DNA from: Trichobilharzia regenti
Taxonomy: Eukaryota; Platyhelminthes; Trematoda; Strigeidida; Schistosomatidae
NCBI GenBank assembly: GCA_944472135.2
Contig: OX235265.1
Span: forward strand, 42,443,459-42,507,458
Direction: 5' to 3'
Length of the DNA: 64,000 nt
The notes under the pieces: model-generated
Told to the model about the DNA's origin: nothing
Databases searched by the model: none
What the model saw: the letters and a program-made list of their open reading frames with translations, nothing else
Program-made: the position numbers and the translations under genes
Shown: piece after piece, positions 27,201-42,200 of the stretch
Layout of the letters: the number at the start of each line of letters is the position of its first letter
How positions within the stretch are numbered: position 1 is the first letter of the stretch

Positions 27201-30200
27201 CTTTTGAACTATTTAGGCATTTCATTTACACCTAAAGAAGTTGGTGAACATTTGGTTAGTGTATTTCAAGCTGGAAAACATATTGCTAATAGTCCATTTC
27301 GAATACGTGTCTCTGAGAAAGAAATCGGTGATCCTAGACGTGTACGTGTCAGTGGGCCAGGTTTAATATCAGGCTTATCTAACAAGCCTAATCAATTCAC
27401 TGTGGATACACGAGATGCGGGTAAGAAGTATACGATATGTGGCGTCTGGATTGAGGTCATATCATCTGTTGTTATTTATTGTATTGTATCGTATTGTGTT
27501 GATTCATAATCTTTATTAAGGTGTGCATATAATAAGTCCTTTATCCTGATCTAGTCACTCCTAACTGATATTTACTTCCATTGGAGGTCAATTGCGATCC
27601 GTACTAGCTCAGTGGTAACGTCTCTGATGACAACACTGGGTGGCCTGGGCTCAAATTTCAGAAGGCACATGATTTGCTTTAGGACTGTGTATCCGCCTTG
27701 CTGACTGGTGAGTGCCAACTAGCACAAAACCTAAGTTCAAGGCTTCCCGTCCTTCACCTTTAACCGTCCAACGACAATTCAGAGTGCGCCGTAATAACTA
27801 ATCACCTAGTATGCTGATCATATTGCAAACTTGACTAATAGTATTCAATCTTCATCATGACATTACTTACTATCTGGTGTCCAATCGAAGCAGACATTTA
27901 TTTCTTATTTTCAGGTATTGGTCTTGTAGGGATTTTTGTTTTATTGCATGGAGGATTTCATCATGAGCTGACATCAGTTAGAGAACCACTGGAAAACCTG
28001 GGAGTACTAGACAGCTGTTTCGTCCTAGCTTGGAACTCTTCAGCAGCACGCACCTACATTCATTCTAGGAGATAAATGTATTTAACTTTTGTATATTTCC
28101 CGTGTATGAAATAAACTTCATTTTGTTTCTAAAGTCTAAATTGATCCTTATATTTTTGTCACTTCTTCATGGTTATAGATAGTTTGATTATTAACTTTGA
28201 TGAAAACACTGAAGTTGAATTTCACAAATTCTGAGATGGTTATCGTTTCGTGACTAATTGTGCACACACGACCCCCCCCCTCACCAGTGGGAAATTTTCC
28301 CTGTATGATTCATATTCTGACCGGTTTTGAAATCATACACTCTCTTCTCTAACTATTGAGAAAACATTTATCTGGTGAATGGTGACTAGCAGTTGAATCC
28401 ATGATTCGCACTTCGTCCAATTTGCGACTCGTCATCTGGATGTACCTGCATTCCCCAGTGAGTGGTGATATTCCCACGGAGGCTCAAACCCCAGTGCCCA
28501 TAGTTTCAAACGCTACAGCGTTATCCACTAAACCACTTGGGCCATAACAGCCACCTCTTGTGCAACGGGTCATATTGAGAAGGCAACAGTTATTTTCTGC
28601 CCTAAGCTGCTGAGCATCTAAATTAAAAAGGACAGCTCTTGGTTGCGCATAACTGTCTACTTATTTCTGACTTTATGTGTCAAAACAACTCACTAATTTC
28701 TCTTTATTTTTAAGTAATGAAAAGTTATAGTTGATTAACCAGAGTAATCCTGTTTTAGCACTACACACTGTCTCAATTAGTTGGTATTTATCTTGGTTCA
28801 GAAATTATCTCCAGCCATAACTATTCCCCTGGTGAATGAGTGGTGTTTCGAACATTAACCTATTTAACCATTTTTCGTATTACTGTGTTTGATATTTTCG
28901 ACAGTTTGTTTTGATCACCAGTCATGCGAGTGTTTTCAGTTGATGTAGACCGCAACACTATAATTTACACGTGACAGTATATTTTATTGAAAGTTCTGTT
29001 TGTTTCGCACGGTCAGTTATTATTCCTACATACTATGTTACTTAGCATAGCATAAATGGGAGGAACCTGAAAGAAACAACCTCCTTTACCTACCTGGGAA
29101 GCATCGTTTCAACTACAGGCCGACGGAACTGATGAGGATATCAAAGCATGAATCGGAAAAGCGTCTGTGTGGAGGTCAACAGCGCTCAGCATCAGAGAAT
29201 TCGCACGTCATAAAGAGCACCTCAAACAAAATACAGACCTTCATTAACAGCTATCTTCGCTCAATACTACTCAAGATCAGATGGCCGGCCAGAAAAGATC
29301 AGCAACAGGGATCTCTGGCAATGAGCGAACCAACCAGGAACCGATTGTGAGACAAATAGGCAGGAAGAAATGGAGATGGATTGGCCATACTCTGAGGAAA
29401 CCATCAAGTGACATCACTAGACAAGACATTCCTCGAGTGGAACTCGAAAGGGAATCGGCGAGTTGGTCGTCAGTGCGAGATGGGGTGACTTGGAGGAGAT
29501 CATGTGAAGAGGAGATGAAAGTGTGTGGGCAGACTTGGAGCGGGGTGAAAACGTTGTCAGAGAACCGAACGCAATGGAAACGCGCGGCTGAAGCCCTATG
29601 TTCCTTTAGGAATTAAAGGAAATAATAATGTTACTTAGCATGTTTGAGTGCATAAACACACACCTTTGTAAAACTTTATTCCCCCCTTTTTGATATTCTT
29701 AGATAAGCAGCCAGCAAGGCTCACTGAAGGAATGCAGACAGACTCACTAGCTTTTTTGCATGAATTATTTACTATGCTCTGTTGCGTGTAATGAAGGAAT
29801 TCACCATGCATACATAGTACATATTGAGACTCTAAATAAGGTGTGGCTACACACGATATGAATATTTTAAACCATGTTCAGTATGCTGATATGAATAGGT
29901 TGGTGAAAAAGAGAGAGAAAGAGAGGAGTGTAGTGGATTGTTTATAAAGTCTGAGAACAGGATGAATCGGTTGTGTCATTTTCAGCAGGACAGTCAAATA
30001 AATAGTCAACCAGTTTGGCTGACACACACCCAATAAGTAAGAATCCGCTTACTTCACTTTCCTCTTCGCTACTTTTCTCTTCTCTTTTCGGAGTATTTTT
30101 GTTGTATGGACCAGTTTCTATACATAATCACTTCAATCCACCACAACCTGATATGTATGCATTGAATCAATTTTTCTTTTCGTTTACTTAAAACCTCTGT

Positions 30201-33200
30201 TGCATTCCTTAAATTTGTATTGAAAAACAGATGTTTTTAATTTTTTAATATTCTCTATTTAGCCAGTAAGCTACTTTTGTAAGCGTTTTAATGATCTATA
30301 TATGTTATATATTTTCTCTAGATATGTCAGTTGTTGTGAATATTTTGTTTATACACTCTCTTAATTTATTATGATGATTAGGTTATGCTGGTTTAAGTCT
30401 TTCAATTGAAGGGCCAAGTAATGCAGACATTGAATGTCATGATAATCATGATGGTACTTGCACTGTCATATATACGCCTACTGAACCCGGTCAGTATGTT
30501 ATCAATGTGAAGTATGCTGATGTTCATGTGCCAAATAGTCCATTCTGTGTTGAAATCGGTGGAGAACCTTCTGTGAAAATGATGGAAAGAATCACTAGAC
30601 GACGTGAAGCTTCAAAAGTTACACATGTTGGAAGTCGATGTGAATTGAGCTTACGTATTACAGGTTTGTTTGTTTGTTTGTCTATTACATACTATTGTTT
30701 AATCGTTGTTGTTCTTTTTTTTCGAGGTGGTATAGATACTCCTAATAAATTCGATTGTGTGCTATTTAGTTTATTCTGTTTGTTAGTAGCGAAACGCTGT
30801 ATGAATACAACTCAGCACTTAGATGTGTTCCATACAATGATTCCCTTTTATAAATGTGAACAAAGAAAGAAGAAACATTGGCGCAGAATAATCTGGATCC
30901 ATTTTATTTCGTTGGTTCTCATCTGCAGCGTACAACCTGAATCCTTTCATAAAATAAAAATGTACAATTTTAACAAACTTTTGTCCATTAGCAAGCATTC
31001 TGTCACAGCGTCATAGTAAAATAAGGCGTTGAGATTTACAGGGTGTCTAAAGTGTTACGACATACATATATGTATATCTTGGTAGAGAGAAGTTTCTTGA
31101 AAACATTTTACTAACTTTTATTTTGTTGGGTGGTAACAAAAGAAAATTAGCAGTAGTTACGTAATTAGATCAGAGAAGATCGAAATTTTACAATTTCGGT
31201 GCATATGAGGTCAGATGAGAAGTTGATGATATAGTACAGTGAGCAGAACTCAGAAGACTAGAAAAAATTATCTCTTAAGAGAGTCAAGCGAAAAATAAAG
31301 GGAGGGGGTGGAGTGAAAAGATAAGCTAACAAAATTATATTTGCTCAACCCCTGTGGATTTAAGTAAAGTATGACTATGGATGCAGAATGAAAAGTGCAA
31401 AATTTATTTAATCTGTTTGTAATTGAATGCAGCTAGTTGTAGGTTTCACTGATTCTACGGATTCTTGAAATGTATTAAAGTAGCCGAAGTTGTAAATTTA
31501 TTGATATTTACCTAAAAAGTTAGTGAGTTCCAGTTCACATTAAACAGAAGAAGACATACTTTCAGTCAAAGATGATGATCATATCCTAGAGATAGTATAG
31601 TTTGCATCCATACATTAATGAATAATTGCCTGAAAACTCAAGAAGCTTTTCAATTTTCTCACCCATTGATTGTAGCTCAGTTTTATCATCGACTGTATAA
31701 CTTCCTCAAATAAGTGTGCTCAGTAGATCCTACAGTCCTTAAATGTGGTTGGGGGATTAAACTCAATGGAAAATCATTTGGGTTAATTAATGGTACACAA
31801 TGATCACATATCAAACCGTCTTTTGCAGTCATTTATAGAACCCGTCTAATTACTGGCGTCGTTCTTCAACCACACTATACTGCACTCAGTATGAATCACA
31901 CTTACATCAGGTATAGTTGATACAGGTGCTCTATGCAGGGATCTCGCTCCTTCCGGATTAATTTTACGAACTCTGGTCGTTCTTTAGTGTGTGTCAGGCT
32001 TCTGTGGTAATTCAGTGCTTATTACGAGTGTCAGTCAGCACTGTTTGATTCAAACGAATTGGAGCCTTACTAGGTACAAAAGTAAGTTATGATCCTGCAC
32101 TTAGAAGATGTTATCGAGTTGGCAAGATAAGACATTGGACACTTGGAAGAATGTTCTGATAACAAAGGATCGATTTTCCTAAAATTTTCCACTCCTTTTG
32201 GTCCGTTAGGAGGATAGTGACTACGATGACCTGTTTAAGATTCTTAGGTGTACAATTGAATAACGGTTACTCACATAACTGTGAGGTATTTTACTCAGAC
32301 CATAAGCATAAGATGAAAAAAAGCAGAGGTTGTATTCAGTAAAAGCCTCATGGATTTAAGAACCTAGTATTGATCAGATGGTCTGCTAGACAGGTTCACG
32401 CTAATTAGCAACGTCTGAAAGTCACTTAGTGATACAGATTTGCTATCAAGTGAAAAACTATTCGACTTAAGTATTATGCAAGCGATATTGTCTTGCTGAA
32501 TGATGAAATACAGGTTACTCAGTCAATTGATGGTCAGTTTTTAAGGGTGTAGTATATACTTCGTATCATCCAACGTCTGAGTACCTATGCTTCCGAGTAA
32601 ATCCTTACAGATGTGGTTGTGTGATTGTTAGTGTAAAGATATGATGAAGGAAATTTTACATCCACATATTTCAGAAGTATGAACGGCATACCGTAATTTC
32701 AGTGAGCTGGCTGCCTATTTCGGTCCCAGTCAAAACAGATGCCTGATTAGTACGGTTTTTTTCACCAATTATAAAAGCATTACATTATTTTGTGTAGCAC
32801 TTGACTTTGTTGTGATCATGTTGTGTTTTAATATTCGTTTCTTTTTCTAAATCCACTCAGATACAAATCCCTCTGATTTGTCTGCATCAGTAACCTCTCC
32901 TTCGGGTCATACTACTCGTTGTGAAGTTGTTCCTATTGATAGCGATCATTACAATATCAAGTTTATACCACAAGAAATGGGTGAACATTTAGTTACTGTT
33001 AAACACAAAGGAATTCAAATATCAGGTAAAATCAATAAAAAATTGATTACCACGTATTCATTATACATATTTTTTTAAATAAAAAATACTCTCCCTATCA
33101 TCTTGCACCATATTAATAAATTTAAAGTATACTCACTCCAGTTGTTAACTTGTTTGAATGATGTTATCATTGTTATTTTCTTGAAATTCAAGTTATATAC

Positions 33201-36200
33201 TTTATTTACTACACAAGTGCAACGCTTAAGTGTAATCCGTTTACTCTTCAGCACTTTTTATATCCTCCTTAGCTTTTTCTGTTCACATACACAGAATACA
33301 TTCGTAGTGATCGATTGGTTGCATTTTGTTTTAGATGGAATAAATGAATATTGTGCTAATTGTGTTTAATGAAAACAAAACACGTAGATCAGCGAAGAGT
33401 CTCTTTTCGGCGAATTCATTTTCTTAGCTGTACAATCGAAAATATATATGTTATTATTTTTTATGTATGTATACATTAAGTTTGTCAAACAAAATTACAA
33501 TTGGTTAAGGTTATTTTAACTAAACAGGTGAAGGTTGGTAATACAAGTCAAGAAAATTAGGTGTTAATGGAATTGGGGTAGTAACAAAGGTGATGAGTTG
33601 TCACAAACAGTTGTTAAACAAAAGAAGTTATGTAATAATATGAATAGTTTGATGAGTGAGTTTTACTCAGGATGCACATAGAAACAAGGTAGATAATACG
33701 AAATTGTGCAAGAGATCTAAATAAATACAAGAATTATAAGCAATTAAAGAACAGACAAAGAAGCAAAATTAAGTCATCAAAATAAAAATACTTAAAACAA
33801 ATCAGAACATTGTTACCATGACCGTAGAAGTGATTGAGTTATCTTCTTTTGTATGCACAGCTCCGGTTTTTCTGTGTGAATGGCCAGAACTTCAGCGATA
33901 CAAAGAAGACGAAACCGTATCGCCTTTGATGGGTTATTCTTGACTCTGTAGATTATTTTGAAGTAGGCGTTTGTTGAAATGGTGTGATCAGTGTTAACCA
34001 GGTGTTCAATTATCGCAATTCTTATTTCACCACTATTGCCTTTTCGCAACCATGCTGGATAGTGTTCTTGAATCCTCTTGGACAAGATGCGCGTCGAACG
34101 ACCGATGAACCTGGCTGGTTCCACAGCAGCAGGTGAACTGATATATGCACATAGAATTGGCCAGATGCGGGATCTTTTCCTTGAGGCTTCTGCATATCAG
34201 TCGGCGACTGGAGAACATTGTGTTCGCTATATGGAGTGGGACAACTCAAACCTCATGGACTTCTGCGCAAAGTTCTACGTTGAAACCAGTCAATCAGTCA
34301 GTAGTCAGTGCTACCTTAACAGTCATGCTGTGTTACGCACAGCATCAGGAGAAATTATTTCGGACACCAATGGTAAGATGGAAGATGGGCCGAACACTTC
34401 AAGCAGCTACTCAATCGCGACGCTGGTCAACCGTCTCATCGACCGATACGACACTTACCAACACCCTACGTAGTTGACTGCGATCCACCCACTCCAACCG
34501 AAATAGCTAAAACAATTAACAGACTCAGAAACAAAAAAGTCCGGGCGAAGATGGTCTACCCCCAGAAATATACAAGGCCTGCACTCAGCGCTAATCGATG
34601 CACTGCACTCGCTGTTCTGCTCAATTTGGGAGTCCGAAACCATTCCTTCCGATTGGAGCACCTCAGTTCTGCTACCGTTCCACAAAAAGGGAGACAGGTC
34701 AATATGCGAGAACTACCGAGGCATAAGTCTGATTGATATCGCTGCTAAGGTTTTTGTTTCCATTCTCCTGAACCGCTTCGCGGCCGAACGCCACGTGCGA
34801 ACAAGGCCAAATCAAGCCGGATTTCGACCTGGAAGAGGCTGTGTTGATCAATTATTCACACTGCGAAGAATTTTGGAACACAGGGACAAATTCCAACAGC
34901 CGACGGTTGCTTGCTTCATCGACTTCCAAGCGGCATTCGACTCAGTTGATCGAGGAGCACTCTGGTATCTAATGGAGCTCGACGGAGTTCCGACCAAGCT
35001 AATCAACCTGCTCAGGTCATACTACTCCAACACCAAAGCTCGAGTCCGAGTGAACGGTGAAGAGTCCCGCACTTTTGAGGTAACCAGCGGTGTCCGGCAA
35101 GGTTGTCCAGCATCCCCCATCCTGTTCAATTTCACAATTGATTGGATTTTGCGGCACGCCCTAACCGAGCACCACGGCGTCCAACTTTCGCCCGATATTC
35201 ACATAACCGACCTCGAATTCGCCGACGACGTCGTGCTGTTAGCTGAAAACTTCCCCGATATGCAACAGGCGCTCGACCAGATAAACCACCTCGCGCCTAC
35301 TATCGGTTTGAAAATTAACACTTCCAAAACCAAAATGTTTTCGAACACATCCACCAGCAATGATGAAATCTTATCCTAAATGGAGCACCTATTGAAATTG
35401 TGCCATCCTTCAGATATCTGGGATCCATAATGCTCCCCAACGGCCAAGCGAAAAACGAAGTGAATGCGCGAATCTCCAACGCCCGGAATGCGTTTCTACA
35501 GCTGAGGAGCGTTCTATGGAGCAAGAGAGAAATCAGTCTCAGGACTAAAATTCGGGTCTACCAAGCTTCCATACGACCCGTTCTCCTGTATGGCTGTGAA
35601 ACCTGGCCTCTTCGCGCGGAAGATTTACGCAGACTCGAGGTATTAGACCATTGGTGTCTCAGGTACATTCTGCATGTTCGTTGGCAGGACAAACTCTCCA
35701 ACGAAGAAGTGCGTCGTCGTTGCTACAACATCAACCAAATTCCAGTACTGGTCCAACAACGCCGCCTTCGGTGGTTTGGCCATGTTCTGCGCCGACCAGA
35801 TGACGATCTGGTCAAATCAGTTCTAAATCCCTCGCCATTACCATCTTGGCGATGTCGCAGGGGCGGACAGCTGAAGACATGGCTTGGTACAGTCAAGGCA
35901 GATATGGAGTGCCTGGGGCTACAAACCGTCTACGGACTCCGTATGTGGAACAAGAATTGGATATCCCTATCGCAAAACCTTGCTTCAGATCGCCGCGCCT
36001 GGGCAGCGATGATTCGAGACGTTCATGAAGCCGGCTCATCCTCCCGTAGGAGATAGCCGAAGTAAAGTAAGTAAGTAAGCTACCTGCCATAATAATGTAT
36101 TCAATCGACTAACGGCACAATAGAATTCTTTCTTTGTTTTATTTTTTTTTATTATTTGTAAGAAACTAGCGAATACAATATTGTCAGACCCCGAGAATCC

Positions 36201-39200
36201 TCTCTATACGCAGCTGTCTCCTTGCATTTCATCTGGTAGAACTAGAAGCAGCTATAGGAGGCTGGCCATATGCTAGGACTACCAAGTACAAAAACTCCAC
36301 AATACCATATCTGGTACAGCTGTTATGTGATGAGAAATCCGTTAGGTATGACACGATCAACTTACTGCGGCACTCTAACAAATAGTCCCATTAATTTTTG
36401 TTTTCTTTCCCTCGTTACTATTACACTGTTGTTCTCATCTTCTATCACATATCAACTTTATATTTCATATCCTGTGGTGCATTGTTTGAAATGTAAACGT
36501 TACGCTGTTTTTTTATTTTTATTTATCTTTTATTTATTTTTGGCGTTGGTTTTTTTCATTTATTTATTTATTTTTTTGATTTTAAAAAATCTTATAAAAT
36601 TTATGAGGTAATTAGATGAAATATATTGTAATGCACGCTGAAAATTCCATACCTGTACCACAAATACCGTTTGGAATAAAGCTGTTATTATTATTATTTT
36701 TCAGACTCCACAGATTATGTTGTAGAAAATTATTCTTTTAACATTTGTTGTCTGTAGATTGGTGTCTCTATTAGTTGTTTTTTTAAACGCATTTCTTACT
36801 ATTGTGTTTATTCCTACCATCTAGGTAGTCCATTCCACTTTACTGTCGGTCCGATAACAGATGGTGTAGCCAACAAGGTTAGAGCAGTTGGCTCTGGTCT
36901 ACAAGAAGGTTGGACACATGTCACCAATGAATTTACTATATATACACGTGAAGCTGGTGCAGGCACACTGTCGATTGCTATGGAAGGTCCTAGCAAAGCA
37001 GAAATTGATTGTGATGTATGTTGACCATATTTTGCTGGTATTTGTTACCATATATTACTTTCACATAAATTATTTTTTCAGTTGACTTAATATATGTGAT
37101 TGAGAGGTGGCTTGATGATTATGTGTCAAGCTCATTTCGATTGTTTCATAACTATTTGTTCTTCAGTTTTAATTTCTGTATATACCATTGTATTATTAGA
37201 CAGAAATAATTTTTTTTATTTCCTTCACGTTCCCAGTGGAGGCCTGAAGTTTCTGTATCAGTATTTATTTTTACAGGATGTGGTTGCTAGCCTCATTCTC
37301 AACCTTTTCCCTTTACCAGTTTTATTACTGGCTAAGTGAGGTAAAGGAGTGCGGCGTCGGCCGGGGATCAAACCCTGGACCGTGTGCGCATGGTCGGCGA
37401 GCATGCTAACCGCTGTGCCACCGACGCACAAGACAAAAATATCACTATTTATTAATATTATTATTGAAACATTTTCAAATATTCGCGAGAGTAAATAATT
37501 ACGATTCAGGATTTTATTTTGATAGGTTAATAGATTTAAACAAAGTAAACACGAGAAACTAAATGGCAATATAATGGTGATGAAGGATGTGTTTAAGTAG
37601 TCCAGTAGTCTCAGCAGAAAGGTGATACCTCCTATCAAGTAGTGAAATAATTCGGGCTCCTTTTCAATTTCAGTTCATCTAGTCGTTGTATTCATCGAAA
37701 TACATTACATAATTTGTTTGAATGGCTACTCACTCAGCTTGCGTTAGGTGAAACAGTGTTTTTTTTAGTTTTTCGTGGATAGGTTTGTTGTTAAAACTTT
37801 TATCAATAAGCAAAACCGTGTATCATATTTCGATGTGGTTTGGAAGAACACTTTGTCCAATCTTCAATCACTGCTGCACACGACTGAACTTTCATGGTGC
37901 TTAATGATTCCAATTCATATTTCTTATCTTAGTGCCTTTAATGAAAAAGTGGTGAACTTTTTTCCCATAGATCACTTCATAAAACCTAAGTGAAATGTTG
38001 AGATATTTTTGCCGTCTTGTTACTAATTGAACATTCTCATTTAAAGTCTCGTAGTATAAATTCGCCAATTTGATTTAGAAGTATAACTTTCATTTTGGTT
38101 GTTTGAAATCTCATAGGATATTAATTATTTCTGCTACTTGCCAGTAAACCTGTGACTTCGTTTCTTTCTTTTTTTTAAAAAAAACCTTAGGAAAGGCGAG
38201 ATGGTTCTTCATCTGTACTCTATCGTGTCACTGTACCGGGAATGTATATTTGTTCCCTTAAATTTAATGATGAACATATCCCTTGTTCACCATTCCGTAT
38301 TCAAGTTTATGATTCAACACAAACTGGGCGTTTAGCTTCTTACACACTACCATCTCGTACTGTTGATATTCAGTCGACCCACAGTGTATCCAGTAAAGAA
38401 GAAACACTTCGAGTGAGTTTGTTTATTTTACATTCTTTTGTGTGTTTTTTGAGTGGAAAACAAGGTTACAAGGTGAAACAGTATTAGTATTTACTGGATG
38501 ACGTTTCGACCACAGTTTATTGTTCATAATCACTTCATCAATTATAATCACACGACTTCAAAACTTGAGTTTTATAGTTTTTTTGTCTTCTCATATTTGT
38601 CGTCGTTGGGGTAGTAGAATTTTCCAGCTATCTGGACAGGTGTTTAGTCATTCCTGTTACATGTATTTGCAGTTGATTCGATAAACAAAGCTTCTGTTAT
38701 CAATCTCTCCCCCCACCCTATTACATTAGATTTTAAAACTGTCATCCTATTGTATGGTTGTGTGTAATTGCATGTAGTGAGTGCTATAGCTGAACTATTC
38801 TCTAGATTTCTTATCTTATTTGGGTCAACCAATCTAGATTTTGCTAGGTTTTTATGTTCGGCTAGTTTGACTGCCCCTGTTCTACTAGTTAGACCTATGT
38901 ATATGACCTGACAATCATTTCAGGCAGGGTATTAGATAAACTAAATTGTTTTGTTTTAAAGGCTCCACTGTCAGGATCCTTTAACCGACAAAGCTTGTTT
39001 CTAATTGAATTTGTGGGTGGTTTGAATGCCAGCCACTTTTATTCCTGCCTTGTTAAGAATTCTGCGTCAGGTGGTTTCCGAGGTTCCTTCCTTGTGTGGA
39101 ATTACTACTGATGATTTAGATTCCTTATTGTTGGTGTCGTCATCAATAATGTTATTGTTTTTATCATTATTATTACTAAAACTATCGCTACTGTCATTAT

Positions 39201-42200
39201 TTATTTTACTTTTACATCTCCTTACATAATTATTAAGTTTCAAGGCTTCTTTTATGTGTATCACTTCCTGTATTAGATTTCCCTAGGTACTACTTAGTTT
39301 TTGTGCTCTGTCACTTAAACATTTCACCAATCCTGTTTTTACTGACATAGGATGGGATGATCGGAAGTCCAAATATATGTTTGAATGTGTGGGTTTCCTG
39401 TAAACACTAGTACTTAACTTCCTATCTTCTCTCCTTTCTACGCTACAATCTTACATTGGAAGCTGCCCTTCCTGACTTTCCATCCCATCATCTAGTAAAT
39501 AATACTGTTTCACTGTGTGATACATCTAATAAACAAACTCATATGGAATTACTTACTACCACAGTGCCCAATTAATAAGGCTTCAAGGTTTGAAATTTCA
39601 GTAATAGTAGTGGTGGTGGTGGTGGTGGGGTTGCTAGTTTCACTTCCAAACTTCCCCCCTCCCCCTTACCTGACTTATTGCCGGCTAGGTGAGGCTTAGG
39701 AGTGAGAGATGGCTGGCAATCGAACGTGGAACACATGTGTAGTTGGCGAGCAATTCTTACACTGAATCGCCGACGTTGTTACTGTTAACTAGTACTATTT
39801 AAAATTATATTAAGGTAGTAACGAGAAACATATTTTCTTTCTCTAGATTGGACGTCCAATTGCATTCACTGTGCATCATGTAGAAACACCTGGTTACATT
39901 TTGAAGGCAAAGGTATCGACTCCATCTGGAACTCATGAAGATGCAATTGTTCAACCAATCGATCAAGATCAATTTGTAATCAGATTTGTCCCACGTGAAG
40001 GTGGTCCACACTTGGTTCATGTGCATTCTGTACCTATTAAAGAGTCAGATAAAGCTGATTGGAGTTTTGGTCCGAATTCAGTGCATAGATCAATTCAAGG
40101 CTCACCTTTCCGTTTAGTAGTTAGTCAGTATGCTGCAGATCCTGGTATGGTGTATGCTACTGGAGATGGATTACGTAGAGGAAAAGTTGGTAAGTGAAAT
40201 AATTACGTGATCAGAAAATGTATCACCAAAATTATTACAAGTTGAGTAAAAAAAGAAGTACTTTCTATTAGACGTTAACACTAGAAGTAGAAATAAAAAA
40301 GTTCAAAGTGACAACTATACTTTTAATTGATTGGAGTTAAGGAAGAGTAGACAAATGGAAACCCAAGTGGAAAGCACCCAAAATTCTAAAGGTGATCGAA
40401 GAGTGAATAGATATGCGCCGCTGTGGCCGACTTCAAACCCTATACCAACAGCCCCTAATCACTGATTCCCAACATCCTGATGATTCCAACCTACCTACAA
40501 GGTACTGATAGTTAAGAATCCATTTCCAGGCCTACTGGAAGAGTTAACTGAAGCAGCACATACTGTAACAACAGAAGACAAGGGCCGGCAACAGATCCTT
40601 TTATTATGGAAATCAGCACGTATTTATATATATTTCATCTACATTATTATAGCTTATTCAAGCAGACAAACACAGTCTTCTGATTGGTTGGTTCTGGTTT
40701 CTCAGAAAGTTAAGCCATCTATCCGCGAATCAAATTTACTCACGTTAATTCTGCTGTGATTGGTTGTTGAATCAGCCTTGTTCATATTTTCTCACGGCCA
40801 ATATTGGTGACCTAGACATTGAGGTAAATTAATGCCTACCAATTGGCTAGCAGCCTGCTCTCACCACAATATGAAGAGCACTGGCTTATATGCTCATGTT
40901 CAAACCGCTCTCCATCGAGGTTTAGACAGCTTGATATTATCATTATTTCTGACACAATAAGTGTGTCTCATCACTGCCAACTACGCGAAAGGGTAAATGG
41001 TTATTAGGATATACCACTTCAAAAATGTGACTGAACATTTTTCCCGTCTATGTGAGTACGTCATTCGTAATACAATTTACTATACAAGATGGCATACTAT
41101 TCAACTGATTGTTGCTTCCTATTCGTGTATTTTGTACTGTGGTACTGTCTTAAATAAAACGACGTGAAAAACGCCAGGTTGAAGACGTAAACTGATATTA
41201 GTTAGAAGGGTTCTAGCTCGGAAAGTACATAGTTGTAGTGACCAGTCGATCGCCTTATTATGATATGAAAGAATTATTATTTTCTTAATTAGAGCTTGAT
41301 TCCACTCCGTATTTTGCTACAAGTATTGAATTGTCAGAATGTGATATGGGTAGCCCAAATTTACCAGGCTGACCATTGATATCAGGTGTGCGTTGGCAGG
41401 GGATGGAACCCTGGACCATCGCATGGTCGGCGAGCGTCCCAACCGTTGGTTTTGTCCGTCCTGTTGTTCAACGTTTCGTTGTCTTTTTTCCGTGTGTTAG
41501 ATATGAAGGACGTAATAACTGTTAAGTATGAAAATTCTTATACTTCCATTTTTTTTGTCATCTTATTCTAGACGTGAAGAACTCCTTTTTCGTCAATACT
41601 ACCAACGCTGGTTGTGGTGTTTTAAATGTAACTGTAGACGGTCCGAGTAAGGCAACTGTTACAAGTCAAGAACATGATGAAGGCTATGCATTTTTCTATA
41701 CACCAACTGTTCCAGGCATCTATGAGATCACTATTAAGTATGGTGGCAATTTTCATATCAGTGGTTCACCATTCCGTGTAAGTAATAATGATTCAATTTT
41801 TATTTTCCACATTATCTTTATTTTGTTTCGTGATTTAATGCACGTTTTATCCAACACTATGGATGTGTAATCCAGACACCTGTGTTCTTGATTGCTGTAT
41901 CGTATTATGCTACTTATATTTACCTATTTGTTTATAAAAAACGAATGTGGTATTCTTTAAAAGTGCTCTTATATCAGAGGCGGTGGTTAATTGCATACAC
42001 AGTTTTCAAATTCTTTATAAAGCTACAATTTGGTGTTACTTGATTGTTTAGTTTATGCCGAGTTGTTTAGCTCAGTGGTAGAATGTTTCCTAAGCATGCA
42101 CATGGTCCGGGGTTCCATCATCAGCCGACGCACTCATTTACCTCTCTAAGCAGGTGGTAGGGCCAGTAAGGAGGGAAGGTTAAGTGTCAGGCTAGCAACC

